Part shown: positions 1 to 8,875 of the stretch, piece after piece
Numbering within the stretch: position 1 is the first letter of the stretch
How the letters are laid out: every line of letters begins with the position of its first letter
From: Azoarcus sp.
GTDB taxonomy: Bacteria; Pseudomonadota; Gammaproteobacteria; Burkholderiales; Rhodocyclaceae
Direction of reading: 5' to 3'
Assembly: GCA_030604735.1 (NCBI GenBank)
Contig: JAUVVG010000023.1
Span: 1-64,000 of the forward strand
Length of the DNA: 64,000 bases
Made by a program: the position numbers and the translations under genes
The notes under the pieces: model-generated
The model's input: the letters and a program-made list of their open reading frames with translations, nothing else
What the model was told of the DNA's origin: nothing
The model's database searches: none

Positions 1-191
1 CCACTGCTCCGGATGGCCTCTTCGTGATCGACTGTCCGTCCGGCGCGCGCGTCGGCCAGGCCACGATCGACCATACGCTGGAACGCGAGCTCCCGCAGGA
101 TCTCGTCGTAGCTCGCGTCCTCAGGCTGTTGGTCGATGACCTCGCGCAGGCGGCTCTTCGCCGTAGGTTCTTCGTTGGTCTGGACGCTCAT
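1..191 (-). CDS. Antitoxin-like small protein, 3' end cut by window edge
   Basis: The visible 63 residues start MSVQTNEEPTAKSRLREVID and continue with YDEILRELAFQRMVDRGLADARAGR and then an HEEAIRS stretch. This acidic helical pattern, ending in an E-E-x-I motif, is typical of small antitoxin or addiction-module proteins of RelE/ParE systems. No toxin is visible; it would lie beyond the window edge. The ATG overlaps the stop of the NuoEF-like gene by four bases (ATGA), so the two are probably translationally coupled. That is an odd partner for an antitoxin. The family assignment rests on composition and the C-terminal pattern only. Confidence 0.5.
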   Translation of the reverse strand, partial: MSVQTNEEPTAKSRLREVIDQQPEDASYDEILRELAFQRMVDRGLADARAGRTVDHEEAIRSS

Positions 192-1909
192 GGTTTCTCC
201 TTTCGTCTGGCTTGATCCAGTGGATCACTCATCTTTGAAACACCTGCTTCATGCGAAAAGTATCGCATCACTGACCGCAGCGGATTTGCGGCGGCCTGCC
301 CCAGGCCGCAGATCGAGGCGTCGGCCATGGTCTGGGCGAGTTCTTCGAGCAGCGGTTGGTCCCACTCGGCCTCGGTCATCAGCTCGGCCGCCTTCACGGT
401 GCCGACCCGGCACGGCGTGCATTGGCCACAGGACTCATGGGCAAAGAAGCGCATCGCGTTCTCGGCGAGGACCCGGGCGCGGTCATGCCGGGAGAACACG
501 ACGATGGCCGCCGAGCCGATAAAGCAGCCGTGCGCGGCCAGGGTGTCGAAGTCCAGGGGGACGTCGGCCAGGCTGGCGGGCAGAATGCCGCCGGAGGCGC
601 CGCCGGGGAAGTAGCCGTAGAGTTCGTGGCCGGGTGCCATGCCGCCGCAGTGTTCGTCGATCAGTTCGCGCAGGGTGATGCCGGCATCGGCCAGCACCAC
701 GCCGGGTTTTGCCACCCGGCCGCTGACCGAGAAGCTGCGCAGGCCACGGCGACCGTGGCGGCCGCGACCTTCGAGCCAGTCGCGGCCTTCGATCGCGCCG
801 CAGCGCACGATGTCCGGGATCCACCACAGGGTTTCGAGGTTGTGCACCAGGGTCGGGCGGCCGAAGAGGCCGACTTCGGCGACATAGGGCGGGCGCAGCC
901 GGGGCATGCCGCGTTTGCCTTCGATGGATTCGATCATCGCGGACTCTTCCCCGCAGATGTAGGCGCCGGCGCCGCGGCGCAGTTCGATGGTCGGCAGGTC
1001 CGGCCACTCAACGCGCAGGCGGTCGAGTTCGGCGGCGAGCAGGTTGTGCAGCGCGGGGTATTCGTCGCGCAGGTAGATCCAGATGCCGGCAACGCCGACG
1101 ACATGGGCGGCGATCAGCATGCCTTCGAGGAAGCGGTGCGGGTCGGTGGATAGGTAGTGCCGGTCCTTGAAGGTGCCGGGTTCGCCCTCGTCGATGTTCA
1201 CCGCCATGTGTCGTGGTGCCGCTTGGGTGCGTACGGCGCGCCACTTGCGCGCAGCCGGGAAGCCGGCGCCGCCGAGACCACGCAGGCCGGCCTTGTCCAC
1301 CGCGTCGATGACGGATTCGGCCGGGAGCGTGCCGTCGCGGACGCGGCGATAGACTTCGTAGCCGCCGTTTGCCCGATACGCGTCGAAGCCGATGATGTCC
1401 GGTGCCGCCTCCTCGGTGTCGCCGGCGGCGACGGTGGCAAGCACGCTGTCGGCCGTAGCGTGGGCGACCGGGTTGCGCCCCACCACCGCGACCGGCGCGC
1501 AATCGCAGCGGCCGATACAGGGTACGCGCTGCACGCGGAGGTCGGCATCGACTCGCTTGGTGAGGGCGTCGGCCAGTTCCGCCGCGCCATGCATCGCGCA
1601 GGTAAGCGAATCGCACACTCTTACGATCAGACGTGCCGGGCACGAATCGCCGTCTCCTACCACGTCGAAGTGGTGATAGAAGGTCGCGACCTCGTACACC
1701 TTGGCACGGGCCAGGCCCAGCACCTCGGCGAGCGCCGCGAGATGGTCTGGGTACAGCGCATGGTGACAATCCTGCAGTCGGTGCAGGTACTCAATCAGGC
1801 GGTCGGCGCGCGGCGTCTCGTCAGTCAGAACCTCGGCGACGGCGAGGCGCGCCGCTTCGGGCAGAGGTGGTTGGGCGGGTCCGCGGCGGGCGGCGCTGGG
1901 TCGGGACAT
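188..1909 (-). CDS. Fused NuoE/NuoF-like NADH-binding diaphorase subunit (NAD-dependent formate dehydrogenase or hydrogenase type)
   Basis: The 573-residue protein joins two complex I-like modules. Residues about 20-170 are a NuoE-like [2Fe-2S] thioredoxin-fold domain with cysteines in VCDSLTCAMHG and CIGRCDCAP. The rest is NuoF-like: the glycine-rich GLRGLGGAGFPAARKW and NIDEGEPGTFKDRHY segments bind FMN and NADH, and ESCGQCTPCRVGT plus a later ICGLGQ cysteine bind a [4Fe-4S] cluster. HoxF and FdsG/FdsB fusions share this plan; such subunits pass electrons between NAD(H) and a partner catalytic subunit. No catalytic subunit is in view. The reading frame stays open to 2083, but I chose the ATG at 1909 because family homology begins there and the upstream stretch resembles transposase debris. 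Confidence 0.85.
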   Translation of the reverse strand: MSRPSAARRGPAQPPLPEAARLAVAEVLTDETPRADRLIEYLHRLQDCHHALYPDHLAALAEVLGLARAKVYEVATFYHHFDVVGDGDSCPARLIVRVCDSLTCAMHGAAELADALTKRVDADLRVQRVPCIGRCDCAPVAVVGRNPVAHATADSVLATVAAGDTEEAAPDIIGFDAYRANGGYEVYRRVRDGTLPAESVIDAVDKAGLRGLGGAGFPAARKWRAVRTQAAPRHMAVNIDEGEPGTFKDRHYLSTDPHRFLEGMLIAAHVVGVAGIWIYLRDEYPALHNLLAAELDRLRVEWPDLPTIELRRGAGAYICGEESAMIESIEGKRGMPRLRPPYVAEVGLFGRPTLVHNLETLWWIPDIVRCGAIEGRDWLEGRGRHGRRGLRSFSVSGRVAKPGVVLADAGITLRELIDEHCGGMAPGHELYGYFPGGASGGILPASLADVPLDFDTLAAHGCFIGSAAIVVFSRHDRARVLAENAMRFFAHESCGQCTPCRVGTVKAAELMTEAEWDQPLLEELAQTMADASICGLGQAAANPLRSVMRYFSHEAGVSKMSDPLDQARRKEKP

Positions 1910-2469
1910 AGTGCAGTTATCTTGTCGGGAAACGGGGCAACAGATCAAGAGGCGATGTACTCGAGGCGCTCGATAACTGAGCATCGCAACCCCACCCGGA
2001 CAAAAACCCGAGCAAGCTGCGCAACGGGAGAATTGCTTCAGGACGTGCGGTGGCGGTTTGATCTTCAGTACTTTCAGTCTCAAGTACCTTCAGTCGATTG
2101 GCCGCTTCCGCTGTCGGACCGGTGACTTGCCAGACGGTGCCGTTGGGGCTGGACAATTTTCCAAGCTGGATCCGCTCGAGGTCATCGCGGATGTTGCGCC
2201 GGGAGTCCTGGCAGGCGTGTGGCGCACCGGAAATCCTTCACGGGGACAACCAGACCGACGACGATGCACGGCCACAGTTGAACACGATCTGCGCCTACGA
2301 GCGTTGCTTCGTCTCAAGTACATGTACAGTACAGTAGCGGGATTCAAAGCGGAAAATCAACCCTCGTGCATTTAGGATTGTGGCACCCCGCCACCCGGAA
2401 ACCCGCGCCGTTGTTGAGGGTAGATCAAGAGTGCGCCTCGGAACCGTCAAAGTCGGCTCAAAGCTGTAC
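1910..2469. other. 560-base gap without an intact gene
   Basis: No convincing complete gene is visible between the diaphorase gene and the hemerythrin kinase. The left part holds a decayed transposase tail (separate entry). The motif GTACTTGAGAC occurs twice on the minus strand, near 2084-2094 and 2311-2321, perhaps a duplication scar. The remaining short open frames have arginine-rich out-of-frame composition and no recognisable domain. Confidence 0.5.
2025..2200 (-). pseudogene. Decayed C-terminal remnant of an insertion-sequence transposase
   Basis: One minus-strand frame reads NIRDDLERIQLGKLSSPNG and then TVWQVTGPTAEAANRLKVL. A second frame picks up after a frameshift with RLKVLKIKPPPHVLKQF. 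The RLKVL overlap between frames suggests one ancestral C-terminus split by a small indel. The T-x-W-x-V-T-x-P-x-x-E-A pattern followed by a K-I-K-P-P tail resembles the end of IS1634/IS4-like DDE transposases, a match made from memory. No terminal inverted repeats or catalytic DDE region are visible. Confidence 0.4.
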
Positions 2470-3930
2470 TCAGCTCTCCGCTGTTGATCGCTTGCACCGA
2501 TTCAGCGGCAGGCGAAACGCGAACCGGGCGCCCTTGCCCGCTTCGCTGCTGACCTCGAACGTGCCGCGATGATGGGCGACGATCTGGTACGCCATGGACA
2601 AACCGAGCCCGATGCCCTTGCCGACCGCCTTGGTGGTGAAGAAGGGTTCGAACACCCGCTCCAGGTCCGGTGTTGCGATTCCCTGGCCGGTATCGGCGAC
2701 TTCGCAAACCAACTCGTTTCCGTTCACGCCAGTGGTGATCGTGATCCGACCCGAACCCTCGATGGCGGCAATCGCATTGTCGAACAGCGCGGCGACCACC
2801 ATGGCGATCTGTTCCGGCGAAGCCTCGATCATCGGTAGCGGCGACAAGGCGAGAACGATTTCGATTCGATCGGCGCAGCGGCCACGCAACGGTCCGATCG
2901 CCGACTCCACGACCGTGTTGACATCGCAGGTTTGCCAGGGTGAAGCCCTCATGTTCGAGAAGGTCTGCATCGCAGCGACGATCCGGGTGATGCGCTCGAG
3001 TCCGGCCCGAGTCTCATCCAGCAATGCGGGCAAATCTTCGCGGACGAAATCGTAGTCGGCCTTGGCCTTCATCTCCCCCAGCTTCGCGCGATCCGACTCG
3101 GAGAACGGCAAACGGTCGTGCAAGCGGTGGTAACGCTCGCTCAGTTCGATCAGCGAGTGCAGGTATTGCCCCAACGTGGCGACATTCGCGGTCACGAAGC
3201 CGATTGGATTGTTGATCTCGTGCGCGACACCGGCCGCGAGCTGGCCGATGGCCGACATTCTCTCGGCCTGCGACAGGGCCACGCGGGTACGCCCGACCTC
3301 ATCCAGCGCCTGCTCCAGCTCGGCGGTGCGCGTCCTGACCCGTTCTTCCAGCGTCGCATTCAATTCGGCCAGTTCGTCCCGTGCGCGCGACAAGGCAAGG
3401 TTGCGATCCGCCATCAGATCGTACAAACCATGCATCGCCTCGACCAGCACGCTGGTACGTGCCGCAGCATCCTGTGCCGCCAAGGCCGGATCGGCAAACA
3501 GCGCATCACCACCTTGACGACGTAATTGCCTGGCCATCTCCATGTCCGAGCCAAGGATATGGAATGACAACCAGCTGGTGACGAAACGCGCCAGCCCCTC
3601 CAGAAAGTCGGCGGGGGGCTCACCAGCGCACAAGGTCTCGCGGGCAGCGGCGACCTGTCGCGCAAAGTCCTGATGCTGAACTCGGTGCCCTTCAACATGA
3701 TCCTGCGTGCACCCCTGCTCGGTCATGAGCTGTTCTTCGTCTGCGAAGTGCACCTTGGCATAGGCGACCAAGCGGTCGAGCAGACCGACGACTTCTTCGC
3801 GCACCAGACCACGTTCGGCGGTCGCCCCCTCGATCAGGTTGTTGAGGATCTCGACCAGTGCCTTGTGCTGGGTATCGACCAGCTCGATGCCGGTCTCGAA
3901 GCGCGGACTCCACACGAAGGCATTGAGCAT
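2470..3930 (-). CDS. Hemerythrin-domain sensor histidine kinase
   Basis: The 486-residue protein has no membrane segment, so it should be cytoplasmic. Residues 1-135 are a bacteriohemerythrin domain with a full set of di-iron ligand candidates: His22, His61 and Glu65 (HFADE), His82 and His86, His124 and Asp129 (HILGSD). A helical linker of about 185-225 leads to a HisKA domain with phospho-acceptor His237 in AGVAHEINNP. A HATPase domain with N, G1 (DTGQG) and G2 (GKGIGLGLSM) boxes follows. Hemerythrin domains bind O2, and NO in some proteins, so this is probably an oxygen or redox sensor. It is divergent from another kinase, and no response regulator gene lies nearby. Confidence 0.9.
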   Translation of the reverse strand: MLNAFVWSPRFETGIELVDTQHKALVEILNNLIEGATAERGLVREEVVGLLDRLVAYAKVHFADEEQLMTEQGCTQDHVEGHRVQHQDFARQVAAARETLCAGEPPADFLEGLARFVTSWLSFHILGSDMEMARQLRRQGGDALFADPALAAQDAAARTSVLVEAMHGLYDLMADRNLALSRARDELAELNATLEERVRTRTAELEQALDEVGRTRVALSQAERMSAIGQLAAGVAHEINNPIGFVTANVATLGQYLHSLIELSERYHRLHDRLPFSESDRAKLGEMKAKADYDFVREDLPALLDETRAGLERITRIVAAMQTFSNMRASPWQTCDVNTVVESAIGPLRGRCADRIEIVLALSPLPMIEASPEQIAMVVAALFDNAIAAIEGSGRITITTGVNGNELVCEVADTGQGIATPDLERVFEPFFTTKAVGKGIGLGLSMAYQIVAHHRGTFEVSSEAGKGARFAFRLPLNRCKRSTAES

Positions 3931-4025
3931 GGGGACGATCCTGAATGGACTGGAGGACTTCGATCATACCAAGCCGGAATCCCGGCGCTTATAATCGATA
4001 CCGTAAAGCGGCATGAGCCCGTTGA

Positions 4026-5594
4026 ATGAGAGCCACCGAAGACTCCCCTGTGCACCGCACCGTACCGCGATTCATCCGCGATCGACGTTGGTGGCTCGTA
4101 CTGCTGGCCGGCTGGCTGGCGATCGTGTCCGGATATGCCGTCCAGTTGGTCGACGACATCGAGGACCAGACCACGCGGATCGCGCTCGAAGGCGCGCGCA
4201 ACATGTTCCGGATGGTCGTGCTGACCCGAAACTGGAACTCCAGCCACGGCGGCATTTATGTTCCGGTCACCGGCGCCATTCAGCCCAACCCTTATCTCGA
4301 TCATCCGCTTCGGGACATCGAAACCCGGGATGGCATGCGACTGACCATGGTGAACCCGGCCTACATGACGCGCCTGATCGCCGAGATGGCCGAAAGCGAT
4401 TCCGGCGCCTTGTTCCGCCTGACCAGCCTGCGACCCATTCGGAGCGCGAACTCACCGGACGAGTGGGAGGAGCGTGCCTTGATCGCCTTCGATAACGGCC
4501 AGCGCGAGCAGCATGAGATCACACATAACGACGATGGCCGAAGCTGGCTGCGCTACATGGCGCCGCTGGAAGTCCGTCCGAGTTGCCTGCCCTGCCATGA
4601 ACAACAGGGTTATCAGGTGGGCGACGTGCGGGGCGGTATCAGCATATCGCAGCCCTACTCGCCGATCGCGGCGGTCATGCACAGCCACATGCGGGATTCG
4701 CTGATCGCGGTCGCGGTGGTCTTCTTCTTGATCGCCGGGCTCGGCTGGTGGATGCTCAACCTGTTGCGCGATCGCTGGCTGGAGCTTGCACGCAGGGTCA
4801 AGGAACTGCAGGACACGCAGAGCCAGCTGATCCAGTCCGAAAAGCTGGCGTCCATTGGTCAGTTGGCCGCCGGTGTCGCGCACGAGATCAACAACCCGGT
4901 CGGCTTCGTCAGTTCCAACCTGGGCCGTCTGAACGAGTACTCCCAAACCATGATCGCACTGCTGGACAACTGTCGCGCCGGCAGGGCCACCGAGCAGGAC
5001 TTCGTGAAAGCCGACTATGCCTATCTCAAGGACGACCTCGGCGACCTGATCTCGGAATCGGCCGGTGGGCTGGAGCGGGTCAAGCGGATCGTTGCCGATC
5101 TCAAGGATTTCTCGCGGATCGACCAGGCTGCGATGCAGGATACGATTCTGAACGAAGGGATCGAAAGCACGTTGAACGTGGTCTGGAACGAACTCAAGTA
5201 CAAGGCCACCATCGTAAAGGAATACGGCAATCTGCCACCGGTACGCTGCATCGCTGCTCAAATCAACCAGGTCACCCTGAATCTGCTGATCAATGCGGCA
5301 CATGCGATCGAGGAACAGGGAACAATCACCATCCGCACCGGCCACGATGCGACCCATGTCTGGTTCGAGATCGAGGACACCGGGCGTGGCATGAGCCCGG
5401 ACACGATGCAGCGGATATTCGAGCCCTTCTTCACCACTAAACCGGTCGGCAAGGGCACCGGCCTGGGCTTGTCGCTCGCCTACGACATCGTGCAAAAGCA
5501 CCAGGGCAGCATCGACGTGACCAGTACGCCGGGCAAAGGCAGCACGTTCAGGGTCACCCTTCCCAGAAAACAGGCGGATCAATCACACGATTGA
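4026..5594 (+). CDS. Membrane sensor histidine kinase with DUF3365/Tll0287-like heme domain
   Basis: The 522-residue protein has a transmembrane segment at about 22-40, a periplasmic region to about 222, a second membrane segment at about 223-246, then HisKA and HATPase domains (His286 in AGVAHEINNPVG; G boxes DTGRGMS and GKGTGLGLSL). The periplasmic part resembles DUF3365 and contains SCLPCHEQQG, so Cys187, Cys190 and His191 form a CxxCH c-type heme site. This suggests redox or gas sensing at a covalently bound heme. Its kinase core closely resembles that of the divergent hemerythrin kinase, so the two may be paralogues working on a shared, unlinked regulator. Confidence 0.9.
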   Translation: MRATEDSPVHRTVPRFIRDRRWWLVLLAGWLAIVSGYAVQLVDDIEDQTTRIALEGARNMFRMVVLTRNWNSSHGGIYVPVTGAIQPNPYLDHPLRDIETRDGMRLTMVNPAYMTRLIAEMAESDSGALFRLTSLRPIRSANSPDEWEERALIAFDNGQREQHEITHNDDGRSWLRYMAPLEVRPSCLPCHEQQGYQVGDVRGGISISQPYSPIAAVMHSHMRDSLIAVAVVFFLIAGLGWWMLNLLRDRWLELARRVKELQDTQSQLIQSEKLASIGQLAAGVAHEINNPVGFVSSNLGRLNEYSQTMIALLDNCRAGRATEQDFVKADYAYLKDDLGDLISESAGGLERVKRIVADLKDFSRIDQAAMQDTILNEGIESTLNVVWNELKYKATIVKEYGNLPPVRCIAAQINQVTLNLLINAAHAIEEQGTITIRTGHDATHVWFEIEDTGRGMSPDTMQRIFEPFFTTKPVGKGTGLGLSLAYDIVQKHQGSIDVTSTPGKGSTFRVTLPRKQADQSHD

Positions 5595-5760
5595 CAACAA
5601 CCGGCTGACCAGCCAGGCGCGCTGCGGATCGGCCAATCGATACGCGAGGCAGGTCGAACCTCGATCATGAGTACCGGCCCAATTGCGCAACCGGACCCGG
5701 CCAGAACTCGAGACCAAGGCTTGGAGCCAGCTCGACTCGAGTCGTCGTGCAAGCGATGCT

Positions 5761-6240
5761 TCAAACGTCAAGCAGGCCTATCCGGTCGAGCGCCTCCTTC
5801 AGACGCGGCGCATCCCCAGCCAGTGCGTCCAGCGGCAAGGCAAGCAAGGCTTCGATCCGTGCCCGCAATATCTGGTAGGCACGGATGAAGGCGGCGTCGA
5901 TCTCGTCATCTGACCCGGTCACATGGGCCGGATCCTCCACCCCCCAATGCGCGCGAATCGCCGACCCCAGATAGACTGGACAGGTCTCACCGGCGGCGCT
6001 GGCGCAGACCGAGATCACGACGTCCGGGGTCACCGGGAGACCGTCCCAGGACTTGCTGTGCGCACCTTCGGTGGAAATCCCCTCGCGCTCGAGCAGGGCC
6101 AGCGATCGCGGATGTACGTAACCGGTCGGCTGGCTGCCCGCGCTGACCGCACGCCACCCCACGGGCGCGAGGTGGTTGAAGGTCGCTTCGGCCAGGATGG
6201 AACGGCAGGAATTGCCGGTGCACAAGAACAGGATGTTCAT
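5761..6240 (-). CDS. arsC: Arsenate reductase ArsC, low-molecular-weight phosphatase fold
   Basis: This 159-residue cytoplasmic enzyme reduces arsenate to arsenite, probably with thioredoxin. The P-loop CTGNSCRS is at residues 7-14, with Cys7 as nucleophile. The redox cysteine pair appears later in VCASAAGETCP, the arrangement of thioredoxin-coupled ArsC proteins. A C-terminal extension after about residue 135 is rich in Ala and Leu. It follows acr3 by four bases, so the two are co-transcribed from the arsR side as arsR-acr3-arsC. Reduced product would be exported by Acr3. Length and motifs are normal for the family. Confidence 0.93.
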   Translation of the reverse strand: MNILFLCTGNSCRSILAEATFNHLAPVGWRAVSAGSQPTGYVHPRSLALLEREGISTEGAHSKSWDGLPVTPDVVISVCASAAGETCPVYLGSAIRAHWGVEDPAHVTGSDDEIDAAFIRAYQILRARIEALLALPLDALAGDAPRLKEALDRIGLLDV

Positions 6241-6244
6241 CGGA

Positions 6245-7324
6245 TCAAGCCCTCGCCGGCACCATGGCCGGAAATTTGCCCCGGGTGCGGTTGGCGATCG
6301 CGACCAGCGCGAGCATCACCGGCACCTCGACCAGCACGCCGACCACGGTAGCCAGGGCCGCGCCTGACTGCAGGCCGAACAGTGCGATCGCGGCGGCCAC
6401 CGCGAGTTCGAAGAAGTTACTCGCGCCGATCATTGCACCGGGCGCTGCGACGTTGTGCGGCACCTTCCACGCCTTGGCCCAGCCGTAGGCGATGAAGAAG
6501 ATCAAGAAAGTCTGGATGGTCAGCGGGATCGCGATCAGCAGGATGTGCAGCGGATTGTTCAGGATCACCTCGCCCTGGAACGCGAACAACAACACCAGCG
6601 TGACCAGCAGCGCCGAGGGCGTCACCGGTGCGATCTTGCGTCGGAAGACCGTGTCGAACCAATCCTGGCCATGTTTGCGGATGAGATGCACCCGGGTCAC
6701 GTAACCGGCCGACAGCGGAATGACGATGTAGAGCACCACCGACAGCAACACCGTATCCCACGGCACGCTGATGTCCGACACGCCCAGCAGGAACACCACG
6801 ATCGGCGCGAACGCGAACAGCATGATCAAATCGTTCACCGCGACCTGCACCAGGGTGTAGGCGGCGTCGCCCCGGGTCAGGTAGCTCCACACGAAGACCA
6901 TCGCGGTACACGGGGCGGCGCCCAGCAGGATCGCGCCGGCGAGGTACTCACGGCCAAGGTCTTCCGGGATGAAGGGCGCGAACAGCACGATCAGGAAGAA
7001 CCACGAGATCGCGAACATCGTGAAGGGCTTGATCAGCCAGTTCACCGAGGTCGTGATCACCAGGCCCTTGGGCTGCCGGCGCACACCGACAATCGCGGCG
7101 AAATCGATCTGCACCATCATCGGGAAGATCATCGCCCAGATCAGCACCGCCACCGGCAGCGACACCTGCGCGTACTCCATCTTCGACAGGGCAGCCGGCA
7201 CCGCCGGCAGGAACTGCCCGAGCGCCACACCCGCGACGATGCACAAGGCCACCCACACCGTCAGGTAGCGCCCGAAGAAATCCAGACCGCCGCCTTCTGC
7301 CGGCGTCTCACGCGTATCACTCAT
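6245..7324 (-). CDS. acr3: Arsenite efflux permease ACR3
   Basis: The 359-residue protein has about ten membrane helices and carries As(III) out of the cell using the proton-motive force. The Acr3 hallmark GAAPCTAMVFVWSYLTRGD, with the conserved thiolate Cys, lies mid-protein, followed by a VAVNDL segment. The N-terminus (LDFFGRYLTVWVALCIVAGV) matches the usual first helix. It sits between arsR and arsC on the same strand. The gap of about 175 bases to arsR may hold a secondary promoter, though none is obvious. Family confidence is high. Confidence 0.95.
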   Translation of the reverse strand: MSDTRETPAEGGGLDFFGRYLTVWVALCIVAGVALGQFLPAVPAALSKMEYAQVSLPVAVLIWAMIFPMMVQIDFAAIVGVRRQPKGLVITTSVNWLIKPFTMFAISWFFLIVLFAPFIPEDLGREYLAGAILLGAAPCTAMVFVWSYLTRGDAAYTLVQVAVNDLIMLFAFAPIVVFLLGVSDISVPWDTVLLSVVLYIVIPLSAGYVTRVHLIRKHGQDWFDTVFRRKIAPVTPSALLVTLVLLFAFQGEVILNNPLHILLIAIPLTIQTFLIFFIAYGWAKAWKVPHNVAAPGAMIGASNFFELAVAAAIALFGLQSGAALATVVGVLVEVPVMLALVAIANRTRGKFPAMVPARA

Positions 7325-7500
7325 TCACTCACCTAGCGGTTTCAAACTGATCAGTAATTCACTTTCTCGCAAAACTCGGGCTGCGCCGACCTCGAAAGAC
7401 CACGACTGACGTAGCCGATCAACCCGGCTGCTTGAAATCGTTCCCGACTCGGACCTTGAACACGTCCTTCAAGCGCAGGCCTTCCGAAAAGGCCGAACAT

Positions 7501-7851
7501 TCACGCGGCACAGAAATCCCGCGACGGCCGACTCTCCATTTCCGCCAGCCTCGCCTTGTCTTTCTCCCGCATCGCCGCACCCGACTCGCCCGCCGCCGCC
7601 GCATCGAGTACGGCCAAGGCCCAGGCGGGCAAGGACGGATCGAGACGGTAATGCACCCACTGCCCGCGACGCTCGTCCAGGACCAGACCCGCTTCACGCA
7701 GCATCGCGAGATGGCGCGACACCTTGGGCTGCGACATCTCCAGTGCATAGGTCAGCTCGCAGACACACAACGAGGTTTCGTCACGCAGCATCAGCACACA
7801 GCGCAAACGGGTCGGATCGGACAGCAGGCGGAAGAGTTTATCGGGTGACAT
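7501..7851 (-). CDS. arsR: ArsR/SmtB-family arsenic-responsive repressor
   Basis: This 116-residue winged-helix repressor has the metalloid-sensing CVCEL motif (ETSLCVCELTYALEMSQ, about residues 27-43) at the start of the recognition region, followed by SQPKVSRHLAMLREAGLV. As(III) binding by these cysteines would release DNA. It is divergent from arsH, and a perfect 16-nt palindrome 23 bases upstream of its start is the likely operator for both directions. It also leads the arsR-acr3-arsC operon. Confidence 0.93.
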   Translation of the reverse strand: MSPDKLFRLLSDPTRLRCVLMLRDETSLCVCELTYALEMSQPKVSRHLAMLREAGLVLDERRGQWVHYRLDPSLPAWALAVLDAAAAGESGAAMREKDKARLAEMESRPSRDFCAA

Positions 7852-7873
7852 GGGCTTATACTACACCATATAC

Positions 7874-7889
7874 GGATATCCAGATATCC
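7874..7889. promoter_or_regulatory. Palindromic operator, probably the ArsR site
   Basis: GGATATC-CA-GATATCC is a perfect inverted repeat with 7-bp arms in the 81-base arsR/arsH intergenic region. AT-rich hexamers resembling -10 boxes flank it (TATACT near 7857). Its place between divergent ars genes and next to arsR fits autoregulation. Confidence 0.65.
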
Positions 7890-7932
7890 AAATCTCCCCT
7901 GAACGCTCTGCCCCCATGGAGTGACGCCCAGC

Positions 7933-8700
7933 ATGAACACCCCTCTCGATCTCGCCAATCCTCACTCGACGGACCCTGCCAGCGAGCTGACAAGCTCGAT
8001 GCCCAGCCTCGTGGTAGAACACTTTCGATGCCCTGATCCGGCCCTTCTCTGGCCCGCCCACACCTCGACCCACCCCCCCCGCTTCCTGCTGCTGTATGGC
8101 TCGCTGCGCAAGCGCTCGTTCAGCCGCCTGTTGACCGAAGAAGCGGCACGCCTGCTGACCGCAATGGGCGCCGAAGTGAAGATCTTCAACCCGACCGGTC
8201 TCCCCTTGCCCGATGACGCACCTGACTCCCACCCCAAGGTGACCGAACTGCGAACGCTCGCACAATGGGCCGAGGGCATGGTGTGGTGCTCACCGGAGCG
8301 CCACGGCGCGATGACCGGCATCATGAAGGCGCAGATCGACTGGATTCCGCTGTCGGTCGGTGCGGTCCGCCCCACCCAAGGAAAGACACTGGCGGTGATG
8401 CAGGTCAATGGCGGCTCCCAGTCCTTCAACGCGGTCAACCAGATGCGGGTGCTGGGACGCTGGATGCGCATGCTGACCATTCCCAACCAGTCCTCGGTTG
8501 CGAAAGCCTTCACCGAGTTCGACGACAACGACCGGATGAAACCCTCGGCGTTCTATGACCGCCTGGTGGATGTGATGGAGGAGCTGGTCAAGTTCACGCT
8601 GCTGACCCGCGACATCGTGCCCTATCTGGTCGATCGTTACAGCGAGCGCAAGGAAAGCGCGGAAGAACTGTCGAAGCGGGTCAATCAGCGCAGCCTCTGA
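7933..8700 (+). CDS. arsH: ArsH, NADPH-dependent FMN oxidoreductase for organoarsenicals
   Basis: This 255-residue flavodoxin-like enzyme is known in other bacteria to oxidise trivalent methyl- or aromatic arsenicals to less toxic pentavalent forms. The flavin phosphate-binding loop [16 protein letters not shown] is near residues 50-65. Further ArsH signatures are [19 protein letters not shown] and [22 protein letters not shown] chose the ATG at 7933; a GTG at 7921 in the same frame adds four residues, and GGAG at 7918 lies 11 bases before the ATG. It is divergent from arsR and shares its operator region. Confidence 0.92.
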   Translation: MNTPLDLANPHSTDPASELTSSMPSLVVEHFRCPDPALLWPAHTSTHPPRFLLLYGSLRKRSFSRLLTEEAARLLTAMGAEVKIFNPTGLPLPDDAPDSHPKVTELRTLAQWAEGMVWCSPERHGAMTGIMKAQIDWIPLSVGAVRPTQGKTLAVMQVNGGSQSFNAVNQMRVLGRWMRMLTIPNQSSVAKAFTEFDDNDRMKPSAFYDRLVDVMEELVKFTLLTRDIVPYLVDRYSERKESAEELSKRVNQRSL

Positions 8701-8875
8701 CCACGCGTCGTCGCGGACCGTCGAGAGTGACAAACCCTGGCGTACGCTGAAAACTCGGCCCTAGTGATGTGGCGCCCAGTGCGCTCTCCGGGTATGCTTG
8801 CCGCCAACTAAAGAAGCATATGACCAAAAGCTCAAATAGATTCCGACGACAAGCGGACAACATGCAGGAGACATC

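Noticed and set aside
356-2125. Long open frames on the plus strand opposite the diaphorase gene
   Set aside because: They mirror the codon pattern of the real minus-strand gene in GC-rich DNA, with Ala/Gly/Arg-rich composition and no domains.
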